64,000 nt of DNA, from positions 14,276,028-14,340,027 of the forward strand of contig OZ020519.1 of the NCBI GenBank assembly GCA_963971425.1. Reading direction: 5' to 3'. This DNA comes from Bryoerythrophyllum caledonicum. Lineage: Eukaryota > Streptophyta > Bryopsida > Pottiales > Pottiaceae. The notes under the pieces are model-generated. The model searched no databases. It worked only from the letters and a program-made list of their open reading frames with translations, and was not told the DNA's origin. Each line of letters starts with the position of its first letter. Position 1 is the stretch's first letter. The translations under genes and the position numbers were made by a program. Shown piece after piece: positions 30,951 to 43,250 of the stretch.

Positions 30951-33129
30951 GGAATGCTACAAAATTTCCTGAACTACTTCTCTATTTTGCAGGTATCATC
31001 AAAGAATCACTAACTCTGGATGCCAACACTTTGGGTCCCATGCTCAGTTGCCCACTATCCAGAGCAAGTGACAAACTTTAAAATACACAATCAAAGAGAG
31101 AAGTAGTGTCCTCACATTCTGCCCAACACTAAGCATTCATCATCCCTACATAAAACGCAGTTCTTGGTCATAAGTGAGGACTTCAGCAGTGCCCAACACA
31201 CATGCTACTCCTAATCCTTCGAACTGCGGCTAACATTCCAGACTCTCCTCACCTACTTTCACGGAGCTCTCATCATGCTCCCTCTGTCCCACGATCCAAA
31301 GTAACACATAAACCAACTAACCTTTATCAATAGCGAACAACAAAATCTCCCTTTAAGACTTGTTTGATGTCACTTTTCAAAAAGATCATGGCCTTTGGCA
31401 TCAAAATCAAAGTCCTCAAAAAGTTCATGGTGATTTTCATAGAAAATGAAAAATTAGAATTTGTCCAAAAAAATTAAAATTAAAACTGAGAATTTGCACC
31501 AAGTTTTTTTATTTTTAGAAATAAGAGATAGTGGAGGCAAAAGAAAATGGAGGGACTAAAAGGAAGAGAGAAAAAGGAACGACCGCTAAAGCCCTTTATC
31601 ATATTCCAAGGCGGCTCAAGGGCGGCAGCACCCCACCCTTAACCTCTAAAGTTCATTGACATTCTAGCACCCAAACTCATTGAAAATTGCCAATTTCAAT
31701 GCATTCAATTCAAAATGCAAATAAACACATTTTTACATATCTAATAGTAGGATCTTGTAGTAGGATTGTACAAGTGCTTGTGGTAAAAAATTTGTGGAGT
31801 TTGACCAAACAGATTGAAAAATATTGGCAAGTCTTCTCTCTTTTTACTCACTCTCACTTATTGGCATTGGGTGAAGGAGGGCACCAAATCTCACCTACTC
31901 TTCAGTCTGATTATGGGCTCCGATGGTTTGTGGGCTTTTAAATTCTATATCAATTCCAAATCTTTGTCATCAAATTTGAAAAAATATTTGTTGAGTTTCA
32001 TTCCTAATTCCGCATCTTTCTACAAAAATGTTTCTGACATACAATGTCGTTTGAGTCCCAAACTGGCTTAAGTGATCGGAATTGGGTGCCTCTACCTTAG
32101 TTCCGGAAGAAGCATCATTGTGGAAATGTCGACGAGTGCAGCGATATGTTTCATGGAATAGTTTTGTTGAAGGATTTGATGTTAGTGATCCTGGTTGTCC
32201 GACCTCTCCGAATCTTGCTCCGTCAGTCCTTGTTGTGAATCATAAATGAACCTCAAGCTGGCATCTAAGGCGCTCAATGTTCCTCATTAGTTCTGGAATG
32301 TTATGTCCAGAACGATCAGCTCACAAAATTCATTGCGAACTACGAGCACACGTACCATGGTGATGCCTGCGAGGTGGGCTGATCAGGCGCAAATGGACAG
32401 GCCTGGCGGTGAGCTTTGACCTGATGGACATGCAGTGGGAGCTGCAGGATCGGACGCTGGAATTGACGCACTACGCCAGGATCGCCAAGCACTTCCAACT
32501 GGCCCTTACAAGAAATCTGTCTACGGTGTCTTCGAAGAGTCTGACCACGGTGTCACTGGTGGCAGATCGGGGCCGTCTGCCAGCTGCGCTCCAGGTCCTC
32601 GCCGTGCATCGCCCGTGCTTCCACAAGAAAAACAATATAGCATGCAATAATAGAGACTACGCCCTGCTAAGATTAGCTGTACAATGTAATTACAGGAAAT
32701 TTCAATGCGAATCAGCTGCTGCTCATTGAAAGGTTGTAGAAACACAAATGTGATCTCTCTCATAAGTTTGGCATGACAACTAACAGTTCCTCTGGGCCCT
32801 TCCTAGCATATCTAGACCTAAAAGAATAAGGCTGCTGAGATTTCGGAGGTCAGTCATCTGGTCACTTGAGCTAACTATTCCTAGTAACTATGCATGCTTT
32901 GTCACAGCCTAAATAGCAAAGCGTCTCTAGTCCACTGCCCTGCTTTCAACTATGATACTCCACTCGTCGGCTACAATCAACAATGCTAAGCGTTGGGGTT
33001 ACGGGTAAGGGATCTATCCATTCTCAACATTAAGTGGGAAGAATAGCTACTGGTACCTGCTAATCACTTGACATCCCGAAGGCAACAGAAAAGGTACGAG
33101 GGTAGTCAAGCTGTAAGAAGACCTAAAAA
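30951..33129. other. Intergenic with one possible exon relic
   Basis: Mostly AT-rich without genes. From about 32290 to 32640 the DNA turns GC-rich, and a + frame at 32409-32729 reads MDMQWELQDRTLELTHYARIA-like sequence, followed by a Ser/Thr-rich segment. It looks like a decayed exon, but I cannot name a family and no splice sites or partner exons were found. Confidence 0.3.
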
Positions 33130-34005
33130 CTATCTTCCAAGTGTAAATCGAGTAAGGTACTCAGGACTCAGCGTCCCAGCCACCTTTCGATTTACCATAT
33201 GCTTTGCATCCATGTTGAAGCACATCCTGAAAAACTTATGAACCACGTTGACATTCTTCAAGTCGCTCAAACTCTCCAAAGCATATGCTACATTGATGGG
33301 AGATGTAGCATGCGCATTCCCCTTGCTTATGTTCGAAGAAATCTCTCGCAACTTCTGCATCATCTTTAACATGTTCAGATTCGGCTTTCGCTTCGTACCG
33401 AAAATCTCCAGGCTTCTTCCCGCAGGCTCCTTGCAGAACTCAATCGCATCACTCGATCTGAGCCACCTAGCCTGATCCGAAAAATCAGCACTCCCTTTCC
33501 CGCCAGCGATGTAAAAAGCCTCCAACAATTTGTCAGTGAACGCTCTTACGGTTATTTCAAAAGCAACAACAATAATAGATCTATGCATATCAACATGGTG
33601 CTGTAGTGCATTAACAGTTTCTTTGCCTTTGAGTATCTCCCCTTGAAGTGCATTAACAGTTTCTTGAACACTCTGCATATCCCTTTGAAGTGAGGCCACC
33701 GTTTGCTTGAGCTCGGTTAGATCATTCTGAGACGCATCAACCTCCACAATCAACGACTGGGAACCTTGAGACAAAGGAGATACCATCCGCCTTATCCTCC
33801 TCACTCTGCCGGTCTCAATGACATCCTTGACTGCTCGAGTAGTTGCCACTTGGATCGTCCCTGTCTTCATCAGGTTGACAAACCTGGACACCATGTGCCT
33901 CTTGCGAGCATCGCTGTCTGGATTCAGATTGTCTCGAGAAGCCAACGGCCTTTTCACACCCCTCGACTTTAACCGAAAACTTACAGGCTTCCGATCTCGA
34001 TCCAT
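33130..34005 (-). CDS. Uncharacterised coiled-coil protein
   Basis: An intact single-exon frame of 291 codons from ATG 34005 (MDRDRKPVSF) to TAG at 33130. The N-terminus is basic (SRGVKRPLAS, ARKRHMVSRFVNLM), possibly a nuclear localisation signal. Residues about 90-145 form heptad-like helices with two near repeats (QETVNALQGEILKG, KETVNALQHHVDM). The C-terminal half (FTDKLLEAFYIAGG, DQARWLRSSDAIEF, RKPNLNMLKMMQKL) looks globular. No family recognised. It lies head-to-head with the RBL gene about 770 bases away, so a shared promoter region is possible. GC and codon use are like a host gene and unlike the LINE. Confidence 0.55.
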   Translation of the reverse strand: MDRDRKPVSFRLKSRGVKRPLASRDNLNPDSDARKRHMVSRFVNLMKTGTIQVATTRAVKDVIETGRVRRIRRMVSPLSQGSQSLIVEVDASQNDLTELKQTVASLQRDMQSVQETVNALQGEILKGKETVNALQHHVDMHRSIIVVAFEITVRAFTDKLLEAFYIAGGKGSADFSDQARWLRSSDAIEFCKEPAGRSLEIFGTKRKPNLNMLKMMQKLREISSNISKGNAHATSPINVAYALESLSDLKNVNVVHKFFRMCFNMDAKHMVNRKVAGTLSPEYLTRFTLGR

Positions 34006-34771
34006 GTCTGAAAATGGATCTGAAAATGAAAACAATCAAAATCAATAAAAATAACTGGAATCGCACAAACACTTGAGAAACAATGATGAAATCAAGCGAG
34101 TATCGCAAGTTCAATGGAGTTGCGCTCCATTGCAAGCGCAGGGAGATGAACGGGTCTCACTCACAGCTTGAAGCAAACGCCTGAGTGCCTGCACAGCACT
34201 GTCCTGCCACTCTTCTCTCCTCTCCCCTCACTCCTCTTCCTCTCTCTCACAGAGCTCCATTTTTTCTCACTCTCTCGCTCTCCTCATCCCTGCACACACA
34301 CGAACTCCGGTCACGAACTCCGTCCCCTCCAACCGAAATCCTCAACCCTAGCCTCCTCCGACCTCCAAAAGCTGATGAAACCCTTGGTTGACATCCAGAG
34401 CTTACACGCCTAATACCACTACAAAAACCAGGAGATACCATGTTAGTACCCGCCAGATACCGCCCCAACCCCCGTATTAGACCCGGAATATACTCAGGTT
34501 GGGTATCGAGCTCGGAGGTTTTGCAAGCTCGTGTTGCAACGACGCTCACAGCGATGGCAGACGACGACTCGAATTTCGCCGCGGGCCGCGAGCATTACTA
34601 GAGACCTTCCTCCGCCTCGCCGCCACATTGCTCTCCTTAGAAATTTCCGCCATCGAAGGAGGAGGAGGAGGGAGCTGAGGAAGCGGAGGGAGAAGAAGAA
34701 GCGGTGGAAGGAGAAGCGCGCTTCTTGATGACGCGCGCCTGTGCGTTCATGTGATCGGCACACCACGCGCC
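34006..34771. other. Divergent promoter region between orphan ORF and RBL
   Basis: Contains a pyrimidine-rich (CT)n-like stretch on + (34200-34330) and purine-rich GGAGGA/GAAGAAG tracts (34655-34725). The latter lies just upstream of the RBL start and is probably its 5' UTR. No TATA box close to a start was convincing. Confidence 0.4.
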
Positions 34772-37700
34772 ATGAATCTCTGCTTGCTTGGTACGTACCG
34801 TCTCGCAGCAGCCTAGGGTTTCATTCGCTGCCGGTGCGATGAGCGCTTTCTTGAGGTTTTCTGTTAGCGGAGCGCTTTTCTTGCACGATGAGCGGTTTAG
34901 GAGTTTTTTCTGTCGATGGAAGAATTTTTCTTGTTGAGAATGAGGCGCTCGAGGTTATGTCAGGGTTTGGTGCATTTTTAAAAAAAAAGATGTGAGGATT
35001 TTTTGTTTTTTGCGGTGGAGCGGCGGCTTTGGAGGTCGATATTTGGTGATTGGCTGTATTAGTGATTAACGTCGTTGTGTCCTGTAGGTTTTGGTCTCGG
35101 GGAGAGGGTTTAAGTTTGCGTTACGGCATTGTATTGGTTGTGTTTGGTAATTGGATTTTATGACGTAGCGAATGGATTTTCTGCGTCGTGTTCGGAGTGT
35201 GATTTGAGAGGTTTACGAAGTTAGGATTTTCGTGTGTCGAGCGAGGAAGACGAGGTTGTTGGAGTGAGTTCTATGGTTTTGTATCTTTGACACCGGATTT
35301 GGAGAAGGTTTAGAGTTGCGAGAAAGCATTACATAACCTGTAGAGCTGCTGCTATTGTAATAATCACTTATCTGGACGCTGGAAAGTTTATTCGGTGATC
35401 TAAAATATAATTAGCATCGACGTTGTATTATTAGTTTTCCGGGGTTCTGTCGTTTGCCGCATTTTTAATGTTCGGAATCTTACCAATTCGGTGCGCATGC
35501 AGATCCGTTTCAAAGTGACTTCCCGGAGGTGATAGAAGAGTACTTGGAGCACGGGATCACGAAGTGTATTTCATTCAATCGCCGAGGAACTCTACTTGCA
35601 GGTGCAACTCATGCGTTCGTTACTGGGGATAATTGTTCAAATATCAGACTGGCATGGAGTGAAATCTTAGCAGGGGACTGGATAGCAATCTCCTTGCTTT
35701 GAGGGGCTTGGGGTACTGATCTCTTCGAGTCGATGTAGTTTTTTCTCTGTTCTGTAGATATTTAGTCCTAGTGATTAGGTTCTTCATGCTCCACGCACTG
35801 AGGTTATGTTGTTGATTTCCTTATCCAGCTGGATGCAATGATGGATCGTGCGTCATTTGGGATTTTGACACTCGAGGCGTCGCAAAGGAGCTTCGTGAGA
35901 AAGACGTTTCTGCACCTATCACCAGTGTGAGCTGGTCCAAGTGTGGCCATCGTCTTCTCTCTGCTGCTACTGACAATACCTTATCACTGTGGGATGTCGG
36001 AAAAGGAGCCAAAATGGGCACGGTCACATTGCAACAATCTGCTCTGCATGCACGGCTTTTGCCGGGAACGAATCATTCAACTGTATGTTTGGCCTGTCCC
36101 ATGTCCGGAGCACCGATCTTGGTAGATTTTGATACAGGTATGTTCTGACGTTTTCTATATAGTTTGTGCTATTGAGAAGTTCAGGACCGCCTTCATGATA
36201 CTTTTTTCACTTGCATACGGCATGAGATGTAAAAAGGCTAGGTTATCTGCTTCAGTTCGAAAATATCAAGCTTTTGAACGAATAGGAACATGAAGAACAA
36301 GAGATCATTTCTTCGTAAGATTTTTTAATGATTTAAAGCCTGTACGCAAGCGGGATGTCTTGAGTAGTTGTGGTCAATGTTGGAGTGATTCCACACAGTC
36401 TAAATATCTCGTTCAATGGTACTTATTTGTAGTGAAGCTGAGTAAATTTCTGAAACTGCTGCATCTCTTTGGTACCGGTGGTATTGTGATAAATTTCTGT
36501 GAGGATCTAAACTCTTGGCCTTACAAAGCTCTCACCTTGTCTATCAGGGGATATCCAGACGCTTCCTGTGGTTGCCTCTTCTTCGGATGGGGAAAATGGT
36601 GCTCCACAGTCGCGTGGTGGAAAATTTGGTGATGCGAGTGCACCTTATTCCCCTTCAGCAGCCAGTTTTAACAAAAAGGGAGACCTCATTTATGTTGGAA
36701 ACTTCAAGGGAGAGATACTAGTAATAGATACTGAGACAAGACAAACTCGCACAGTTGTGCAGGTGAGTAGTTCGTTTGGTATCACTTCACTTGTTTCTAT
36801 TTGCTTATTTTTGTTACTGAGTTCCAACTTTATATTGTTCCTTATATTCTCGCAGTTGACAGGTTGATCGCCAGAATACCCAAGTCTTTTGACGATAGTG
36901 AAAATTAATAGCACGGGAGGGTGGGATTTGCAGTGACATTTATTGGTGTCCATAATTTGGTATTGATTTTGATGTTATTATGTTGATTCCATTGTTGTTA
37001 TCACATCTGAGTTCCCACGTCACTAAATAGAGATTTAGTATGCAACTGGATGTATTAGTATCTCAGTGTGTATCTAGTAGTCCATCTCTATACGGTTTCT
37101 TGACGACTATTACTGATGTAATTACGAGTTTCTCACCTTTGAACGAAGAGTAACGGCATCTCACATCATGATCGGATACGAAGTTTCTCCGATATTTTCT
37201 CACATTTTACTCATGAGGTTTGATGATTATGGAGCGCAGGTTCCAGGAAATGCTGCAATCAGGCAGATTGTGTTTAGTCGCAACGGCCAGTTTCTTCTAA
37301 CGAATTCTACAGATCGAATTTTGAGAGTATTTGTGAACGAGTTGCCAAGAGAAGGTGCCGCCCAAGCTCTGGCTTCTTTGGTTGATCAAAAAGAAAAAGG
37401 ATCCGGCATGTCTCGAGATGTTCCATGCCTCAAGTTCACTAAGGATTTTCAAGATGTTGTAAATAAGATGCACTGGAAGGCTGCATGTTTCAATGGCGAT
37501 GGAGAGTGTGTGGTTGGTGCCTCAGCTAACAAGGGAGAACATAAGATCCACATTTGGAACAGGTATTGCGACCTCACCTTCTCTTACATTTATGCATTAT
37601 TGCGACAATCATTTTGACTCCTCATTTGTTCCTTCTCCTGCTTGGAATGGACGGGTCCGGTGTGTCCAGTGTCCGGTCTGCTATCAGGTAGGGACGCCTG

Positions 37701-39084
37701 GTCTCAGAATGGTTTATTGCTGAGAACTAAGCCAGAATTGCTATCTAGTACTTTTATTTCTTTAGTTGCGCTTTCCGTGAAGGATTGACAGAATGATGGA
37801 CATGGTAGAGAGGCTATTCATTTCTTTCATGAATATTCGAGTTCACACAAAATCTAACTCTCATATTTTCAGGAATTTTGGGCAGCTAGCACGAATATTA
37901 GAAGGCCAGAAAGAAGGCCTCGCTGATTTGGCTTGGCATCCAACCCGTCCAGTAGTTGCCTCCGTGTCCATGTCGGGCGTAATATATCTATGGGCCAAAG
38001 ATTACACTGAGAATTGGAGCGCATTTGCACCTGATTTTAAAGAACTAGAAGAGAATGAGGAGTATGTGGAACGGGAGGATGAGTTTGACATCTTGCCTGA
38101 AACTGACAAAGTAGATTCTGAACCCTAAAACTCATATTTTTTAAAGTTGTTTTCTTGAGTCTATTTCTTCAGATATTTACACATTCTATTCGATTTAACA
38201 CAGGTCAAACCAACACGCGTGGATGAAGATGCTGATGTGGATATTATGACGACAGAAAAAGTGGCTGCATTCAGTGACAGTGACGAATCTGAGGATGGGC
38301 TTTACTTCCTACCGACAGTCCCTGATCGTGATATTTCCCCTCCACGTCCTCCGCCTTCTCCTGTGGCTTCTCCAAACGCTGGGGCTTCTGTTCCGAAGGC
38401 GGCCGGGATGGTGACTCCTTCAAACTCGGCTGGCTCGCAGGATTCAGATACCGAGCCAGATGGTCAGCATACAGAGCAAAACTCTGAAGGTGAAACTCTG
38501 CACTCTCTTTCTTAATGTGTAAGAAAATTCTCTTCGTGTTTATTTCTCGACTGTTTTACTCACTCTCACCTGTACATATAGATGATGAAGTGGGGCCCAC
38601 TGGCCGTCTCAAGCGCAGGCGAAAGTTATCAGAAAAAGCAGCAGAGCTTCAGGCAGAGAGGGGGCGTAAAGGTTCAGCCAAGAAGCCTGGCTCCGCTTCG
38701 AAGCCAGGGAGAGGTGAAGCGAAGGGCTCATCCCCGGTTCTTAGCAAATCTTTTGCCACAAATGGAAGTGGAGGAGGACCATCCAGCGCTACTCCAAAGT
38801 TGAAGAACCGCGAATCGCAAGAGTCCCAAGGATATGCAGAGGAAGACGAGGTATTATTCGCAAGTTATTTTCCATCCATCCTCACTTTTGATGAGCGAGT
38901 CTTTTGTGCACAAGATCTCACAGGGCAATTTTAGCGAAGGTTAAATTTCTATCTGACGCCATTTGTTTGACGTTAGGAGCAATCGGTTCCGAAGAAGAGT
39001 GCGAAGCGGGTGCAGAGATTGAAACCCGTTGCGTCGTTATCACACAACGATACAAGTTCAGCCTACGGTTCTCCGCCCTTGTAA
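34772..39084 (+). CDS. RBL: RBL / RbBP5-type WD40 subunit of COMPASS
   Basis: Nine exons, all with GT-AG introns and consistent phase: 34772-34790, 35503-35601, 35829-36137, 36548-36762, 37240-37562, 37873-38110, 38204-38489, 38582-38850, 38977-39084; 621 residues. The first exon is only 19 nt (MNLCLL plus one base), followed by DPFQSDFPEVIEEYLEHG. WD-repeat blocks follow: TKCISFNRRGTLLA, GSCVIWDFDTRG, SVSWSKCGHRLLS, IRQIVFSRNGQFLL, MHWKAACFNGDGE, DLAWHPTRPVVASV. Then comes the family signature WSAFAPDFKELEENEEYVER. The C-terminus is acidic then Ser/Lys-rich. RBL scaffolds the plant COMPASS-like H3K4 methyltransferase with WDR5, ASH2R and ATX-type SET proteins in the nucleus. Length fits the plant family. 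The alternative last exons are less conserved, so the C-terminal 130 residues are the least certain. Confidence 0.9.
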
Positions 39085-39541
39085 GATAGGTATACCAATT
39101 GATCCCAGTTCCCCTGTTTCCTTATTTTCCAATCAACTTTGGTGCAAATTTGATTCTTAAAGTCAACACTTGGAATGCTGTTTAATCCGTCGATCAAAGT
39201 TTATCTGCGTCAAAGTTCGGTCGTTTTCCTCGTCTGAGTATTTGCTTAGTTGGATTTTAGAGAAGGGCGGCTTTTTCATCTGCCAGTCTGGTTTTCGGTT
39301 CCATGTGTTGCACGAAGAGTTCGTGTACAATCAACTCATAACATTAAAAACACATTTTGAATTCGAGGTCAGATTTTTGAGCTTTGACTGAGTTTACTTT
39401 GACGCTGCCGGCGTCCTTCAAAGAAAGGTGCTTTCGTAACCCCATTTCAGCACTGTAGTGTTTGTAACCATAATAATGAATATAAGTAGCAAGAGGGTAG
39501 AGCTTTCCTAACATTAACTAGAGTCGTACCTGTCTGCAAAA
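39085..39541 (+). other. Downstream of RBL, probable 3' UTR
   Basis: T-rich sequence directly after the RBL stop, with a clear drop in coding signal. ataatgaatataagt near 39470 could serve as a plant poly(A) signal region. No other gene. Confidence 0.4.
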
Positions 39542-40015
39542 CGAACTACTCTAAAAATGATGTTTAGTGTATCCCCACTACCCTTTGCCATGGTCAGTTT
39601 CGTACATAATTAATTCAAAATGGGGACTTGTCCAAAATTTTGGAAATTTCAAGAGATTTGGCTAGGTGATACTTGTGTAATACCAAGGTGACACCCGTGC
39701 AAGATCTAGGTGATACTTGTGCAATACCTATGTGATATCCATTATGTCGAATCAATGTGACCAAAAAAATAAAATGCTTCGGCACTTTCCTACCGAAACT
39801 GACCGTAGCGTACGGTATATGATTTATGAATGCAATAAGTTTTTACTCTTATACCTCTAATTGGTGAATATTTTTACCAACTATGTCTACAATGATCCAC
39901 CTCTTTGAGTAGTTCTAATAGTCGTGCTCTTGGTAAAAATCTTCATCAAAAGTAAGAAACTATAGCACTTTGAAATTATTTAGTGTAGATATATCAAACA
40001 TCATTTTCAGTGTAA
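39542..40015 (+). mobile_element. Foldback MITE E, copy 2, split by another MITE
   Basis: Left arm cgaactactctaaaaatgat and right arm ...tcattttcagtgta match the element at 15390-15614, as do the interior blocks atgcaataagtttttact, ccaacta, acaatgatcc and gtgctcttggtaaaaat. The left arm is interrupted after tttagtgta by the element at 39592-39804 and resumes at gtagcgtacggt. Confidence 0.7.
39592..39804 (+). mobile_element. Small TIR element F nested in MITE E
   Basis: 213 bp, bounded by GGTCAGTTTCG at the left and CGAAACTGACC at the right (perfect 11-bp inverted termini). The interior has a loose repeat of aggtgatacttgtgcaatacc (three forms near 39660-39735). No ORF; superfamily unknown. 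Confidence 0.65.
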
Positions 40016-40722
40016 GTTAACAATGTGAAAAATCTTGGGTCATGTGCACATGGCTGCATACTCGAATATTTCTGCCCAGGTTGGTGTCTCCACGGTGGAG
40101 ATGCTCTTATTTGGGGATATTTATCTATTTTGCTACTAACCCCTACAGGACGCCCAGGGCGAATTAACCCCTTCATTGGAACTTACCCGAGGTGAATCCC
40201 GTCTTAATTGCATGGGGTCATTTTTTTGGCCCTCTTATTTTGGGGGGTCTAGAGACTTTTTTTGGATTTTCTGACAAATTTGGGACTTGATTTCCTTAGA
40301 GGCCCCTCCCTTGCTATAAATAAGGCCGCATCCAAAAACAAAATAGGGACTAGGTTTGGGCCCACCACCTCGTGGCCCCCTCGGGTAAGTCCCAATGAGG
40401 AGGTCAATTGTACCACGTGTCCCCACGGGGTACAAATTTTGTTCACTTTGACCGCAATTCTCTCATTCAACCCAGACAATCAAAATTCACAAAAATGTTT
40501 ACCACATCATATAATATATGTTTCAAAGAAGATCCTATAGTTACATTCCCAAGAAAGCGTGGATTAACGGAGTAGAGATTCCTTGAACCCTCAATCATCA
40601 TTCGGGAACCATATATACATGCACATATTTCACTCCATAGAATACAGAAAAAAAACTTATCAAAGTTTAACAAAACTTACAACTTTGGATTGGAAATTAT
40701 TCGACTAACATCTTTCTTTGGT
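40016..40722. other. Intergenic, no gene seen
   Basis: Includes a taacccctacaggac / ttaacccctt pair near 40135-40175, reminiscent of the piggyBac-like MITE termini, and a GC-richer stretch at 40300-40450. Open frames here overlap on both strands and have no domain. Confidence 0.4.
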
Positions 40723-40771
40723 AGGTCATTCAACCTCATCATGTTGTAATACAACACCATACATGTAGAAT
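40723..40771 (+). repeat. 49-bp direct repeat, left of the copia element
   Basis: Begins aggtcattcaacctcatc and ends acatgtagaat. The same 49 bases with two substitutions occur at 45715-45763, on the other side of the copia element. Its last base is also the first T of the LTR. Confidence 0.95.
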
Positions 40772-40949
40772 GTTGAGATAACCAATCCTAGGGTTACACC
40801 TAGGTTTCTCCGCCTAGTTAACTCGTAGTTAAGTCTCGGCAACTTCCTCTTCTACTTTTAGCAGGTATCACACCAGACCAGTATATAAACAATCTCCTAC
40901 CTCTGGTAGGATCACTTCTCTTTCATCTCGTTTGCTCTTCATTACAACA
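40771..40949 (+). repeat. 5' LTR of copia element
   Basis: Starts TGTTGAGATAACC and ends CATTACAACA. Contains a TATA box (TATATAA at 40882-40888) that would start transcription in the LTR, and a ctcctacctctgg block downstream. The sequence right after it (cgttatcaacacgag) is in the primer-binding-site position, but I cannot assign it to a tRNA with confidence. Confidence 0.95.
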
Positions 40950-41099
40950 CGTTATCAACACGAGCCTCTAGACCTCCAAATATATTTTATTTCATTTTAC
41001 TTGTATTTATTTATTTTGCTTTTCTCTTGTTTTCATCATTCTTTTGCTTTTCACTCACCATTTTCTTTTTCTTTTTGTGCATGTTATTTGTGCACACCG

Positions 41100-42011
41100 A
41101 TGGCTCTTCCACTAAAATCACCTAGGGAAGCACGTGTGCAACCGCTCCTGTTTGACGCCCTAGAACCTGATGGGAGCAATTATCTTGAGTGGAGTAACGA
41201 TGCGAAGGCTTTCTTATGTGCGGAAGAACTGGACTATGCACTAGATTGCGAGACCATCGAAAAGCTATTGACACCGCGCCGATGGCAAGCCCTCCTCATC
41301 TTACGCCATCACATCGACGTCTCACTGCGGCAATAATACTTACAGACGAACAACCCGGCGGATTTATGGCGGCAGCTCCGAGATCGCTTTCACCACAAAC
41401 AGACGATGTTCTTACCGCAAGCCCGCAACGACTGGATTAACCTGCGCGTCCTTGACTTCGCCGATCTCCTTGCCTTCAACGCCGAACTGCACCGCATCAC
41501 CGCCCAACTTCGACTATGTGGCGATCGCATTTCAGATAAGGAACTCATAGACAAAACCCTATCTACTTTTCCTCCAACTACCGCTATCTTAGCTGAGTAG
41601 TACCGGAACATGCGATTTGAGAAACATTCCGAATTGATGTCGTACTTACTCCTAGCTGAAAAGCAACAACGATTATTGCTAAAGAATGCAGATGCTAGCA
41701 CGGGAGGTACACATCGCCGAGACATCCACCCGAACGTCACAACGGGATCGGAAACGACCACCACGACGAAATTTCTCACGTGAAGCCAACAAACCTCCCG
41801 GTAAGCGTCACTCATCCCATAGACGTGAGCCTACTCTAGTGGTCGACAAACATGTCATAGATGCGGTAGATCAGGTCATTACAAAAAGGAATGTCGGGCG
41901 TCACAATACCTCGCTCAGATTTATCAAGATCTTCAATCATTAAAGAAAGGTTCACGCGAGACGGACACCCTAGACGCTCCGTCATTTCTTGATGTAGAAC
42001 CCGAAAATTTT
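41100..42011 (+). pseudogene. copia gag region
   Basis: Starts MALPLKSPRE at ATG 41100. It contains SNYLEWSNDAKAFL and LWRQLRDRFHHKQTMFLPQARNDWINL, characteristic of the copia UBN2-type gag. In-frame TAA (41334-41336) and TAG (41598-41600) interrupt the same frame, and a frameshift follows near 41690. A CCHC nucleic-acid-binding knuckle, CHRCGRSGHYKKEC, lies at 41853-41894. Confidence 0.85.
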
Positions 42012-43250
42012 ATGGTGGATAATCGTAAGGGCGTGTTTCCTGCAGACATCGCACTGCTCGACAGTACGTCCACCCATACGATTTTACGCAATGCAAAATA
42101 TTTTGATTTCTCAGGCTGCGCAGCCACCTGGCAAACGTGTGACCTAGTCACCCTTGCCGAAAGTCGGAGTTTTAGATTCCGAGAGGGCCAGGCGTCTTTG
42201 ATACTACTTGGAGGACTCCCCCTCCTGTGCCAAAAGGCAATGTATGCACCGACAACACCTCGTAGCCTGATCAGCTGCCGAGAATTGCGTGCAAATGGGA
42301 TCCACGTCTCCACTGCGGTGGAGAATGCTGAAGAGGTTCTGGCGCTAAGGCAAGGCTGTAGTTTCCTTGCCACAACGAAAGGAGGAGCCAACGGCCTATA
42401 TGAGATTGCGATAAGACCTCAAAAGGGACCCGCAATAAGCCACTTCTCCACACCTCGTGGAGTTGCTAAAGAGACCCAAAAGTTCCCACATGGAAGTGAT
42501 ATTCCTGGGGCTAAAGGCCTACAAGGTAGCAATCTTTTAGGCTTTGCTTTTCTAGTCTCCTCCTCGGCCAAGGTCGGAATATGGCATCAGCGCATGGGGC
42601 ATCCGGGCACCACGATGTTCCGCCGCATGCTACCATTGCTTGCAGGTCACAATCTATGTCCGGGTGACGCTGACAAGGTGGGAAGCTGCGCCGCCTGCGC
42701 TCAAGGGAAGCTGGTCAAGCAACCTTCACGGTGGAAACTTCCAACCGAGCTTCCCCAAGTGCTTTAGCGTCTTCAAGGTGATGTATGCGGTCCTATAAAC
42801 CCACCCTCAGGTCCTTTTTGCTATTTCCTTGTTTTGATAGATGCTTCCGGTAGACACTCAGAAGTATTCCTTCTCACAACCCGGAACATGGTGTTTCCCA
42901 AACTTCTAGCCATGCTCATTAAGTTCCGAATCCACTTTCCTGATCACCTAGTGAAAACTCTACGCATGGATAACGCTCAGGAATTTAGATCCCATGCATT
43001 TGAAGATTTTTGCGTAGCTTCAGGAATTACCCTTGCCTATTCCATTCCTTATGAGCACGCTCAGAACGGACTTGCTGAGGCCTACATTAAGAAGATCCAG
43101 CTGATTACTCGGCTTTTGCTTATTCGCGCAAAACAACCAACTTCTATGTGGAGCCATGGAGTCCTTCATGCCGCTACTCTTCTTAGAATAAGACTTACCC
43201 TACTAAATTCTCATACCTCGCTAGAATTACTATCCGGACAGGTACCTTAA
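42012..43250 (+). pseudogene. copia protease and integrase
   Basis: The protease-like segment has ALLDSTSTHTIL, with the usual D-S/T-G triad altered to D-S-T. It is followed by the pre-integrase block GIWHQRMGHPG and a CAACAQGK zinc-binding end. After a TAG (42765-42767) the integrase core continues with GDVCGPI, LRMDNAQEF and NGLAEAYIKK, which contain the D, D and E catalytic positions. The frame ends at 43250. Confidence 0.9.
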
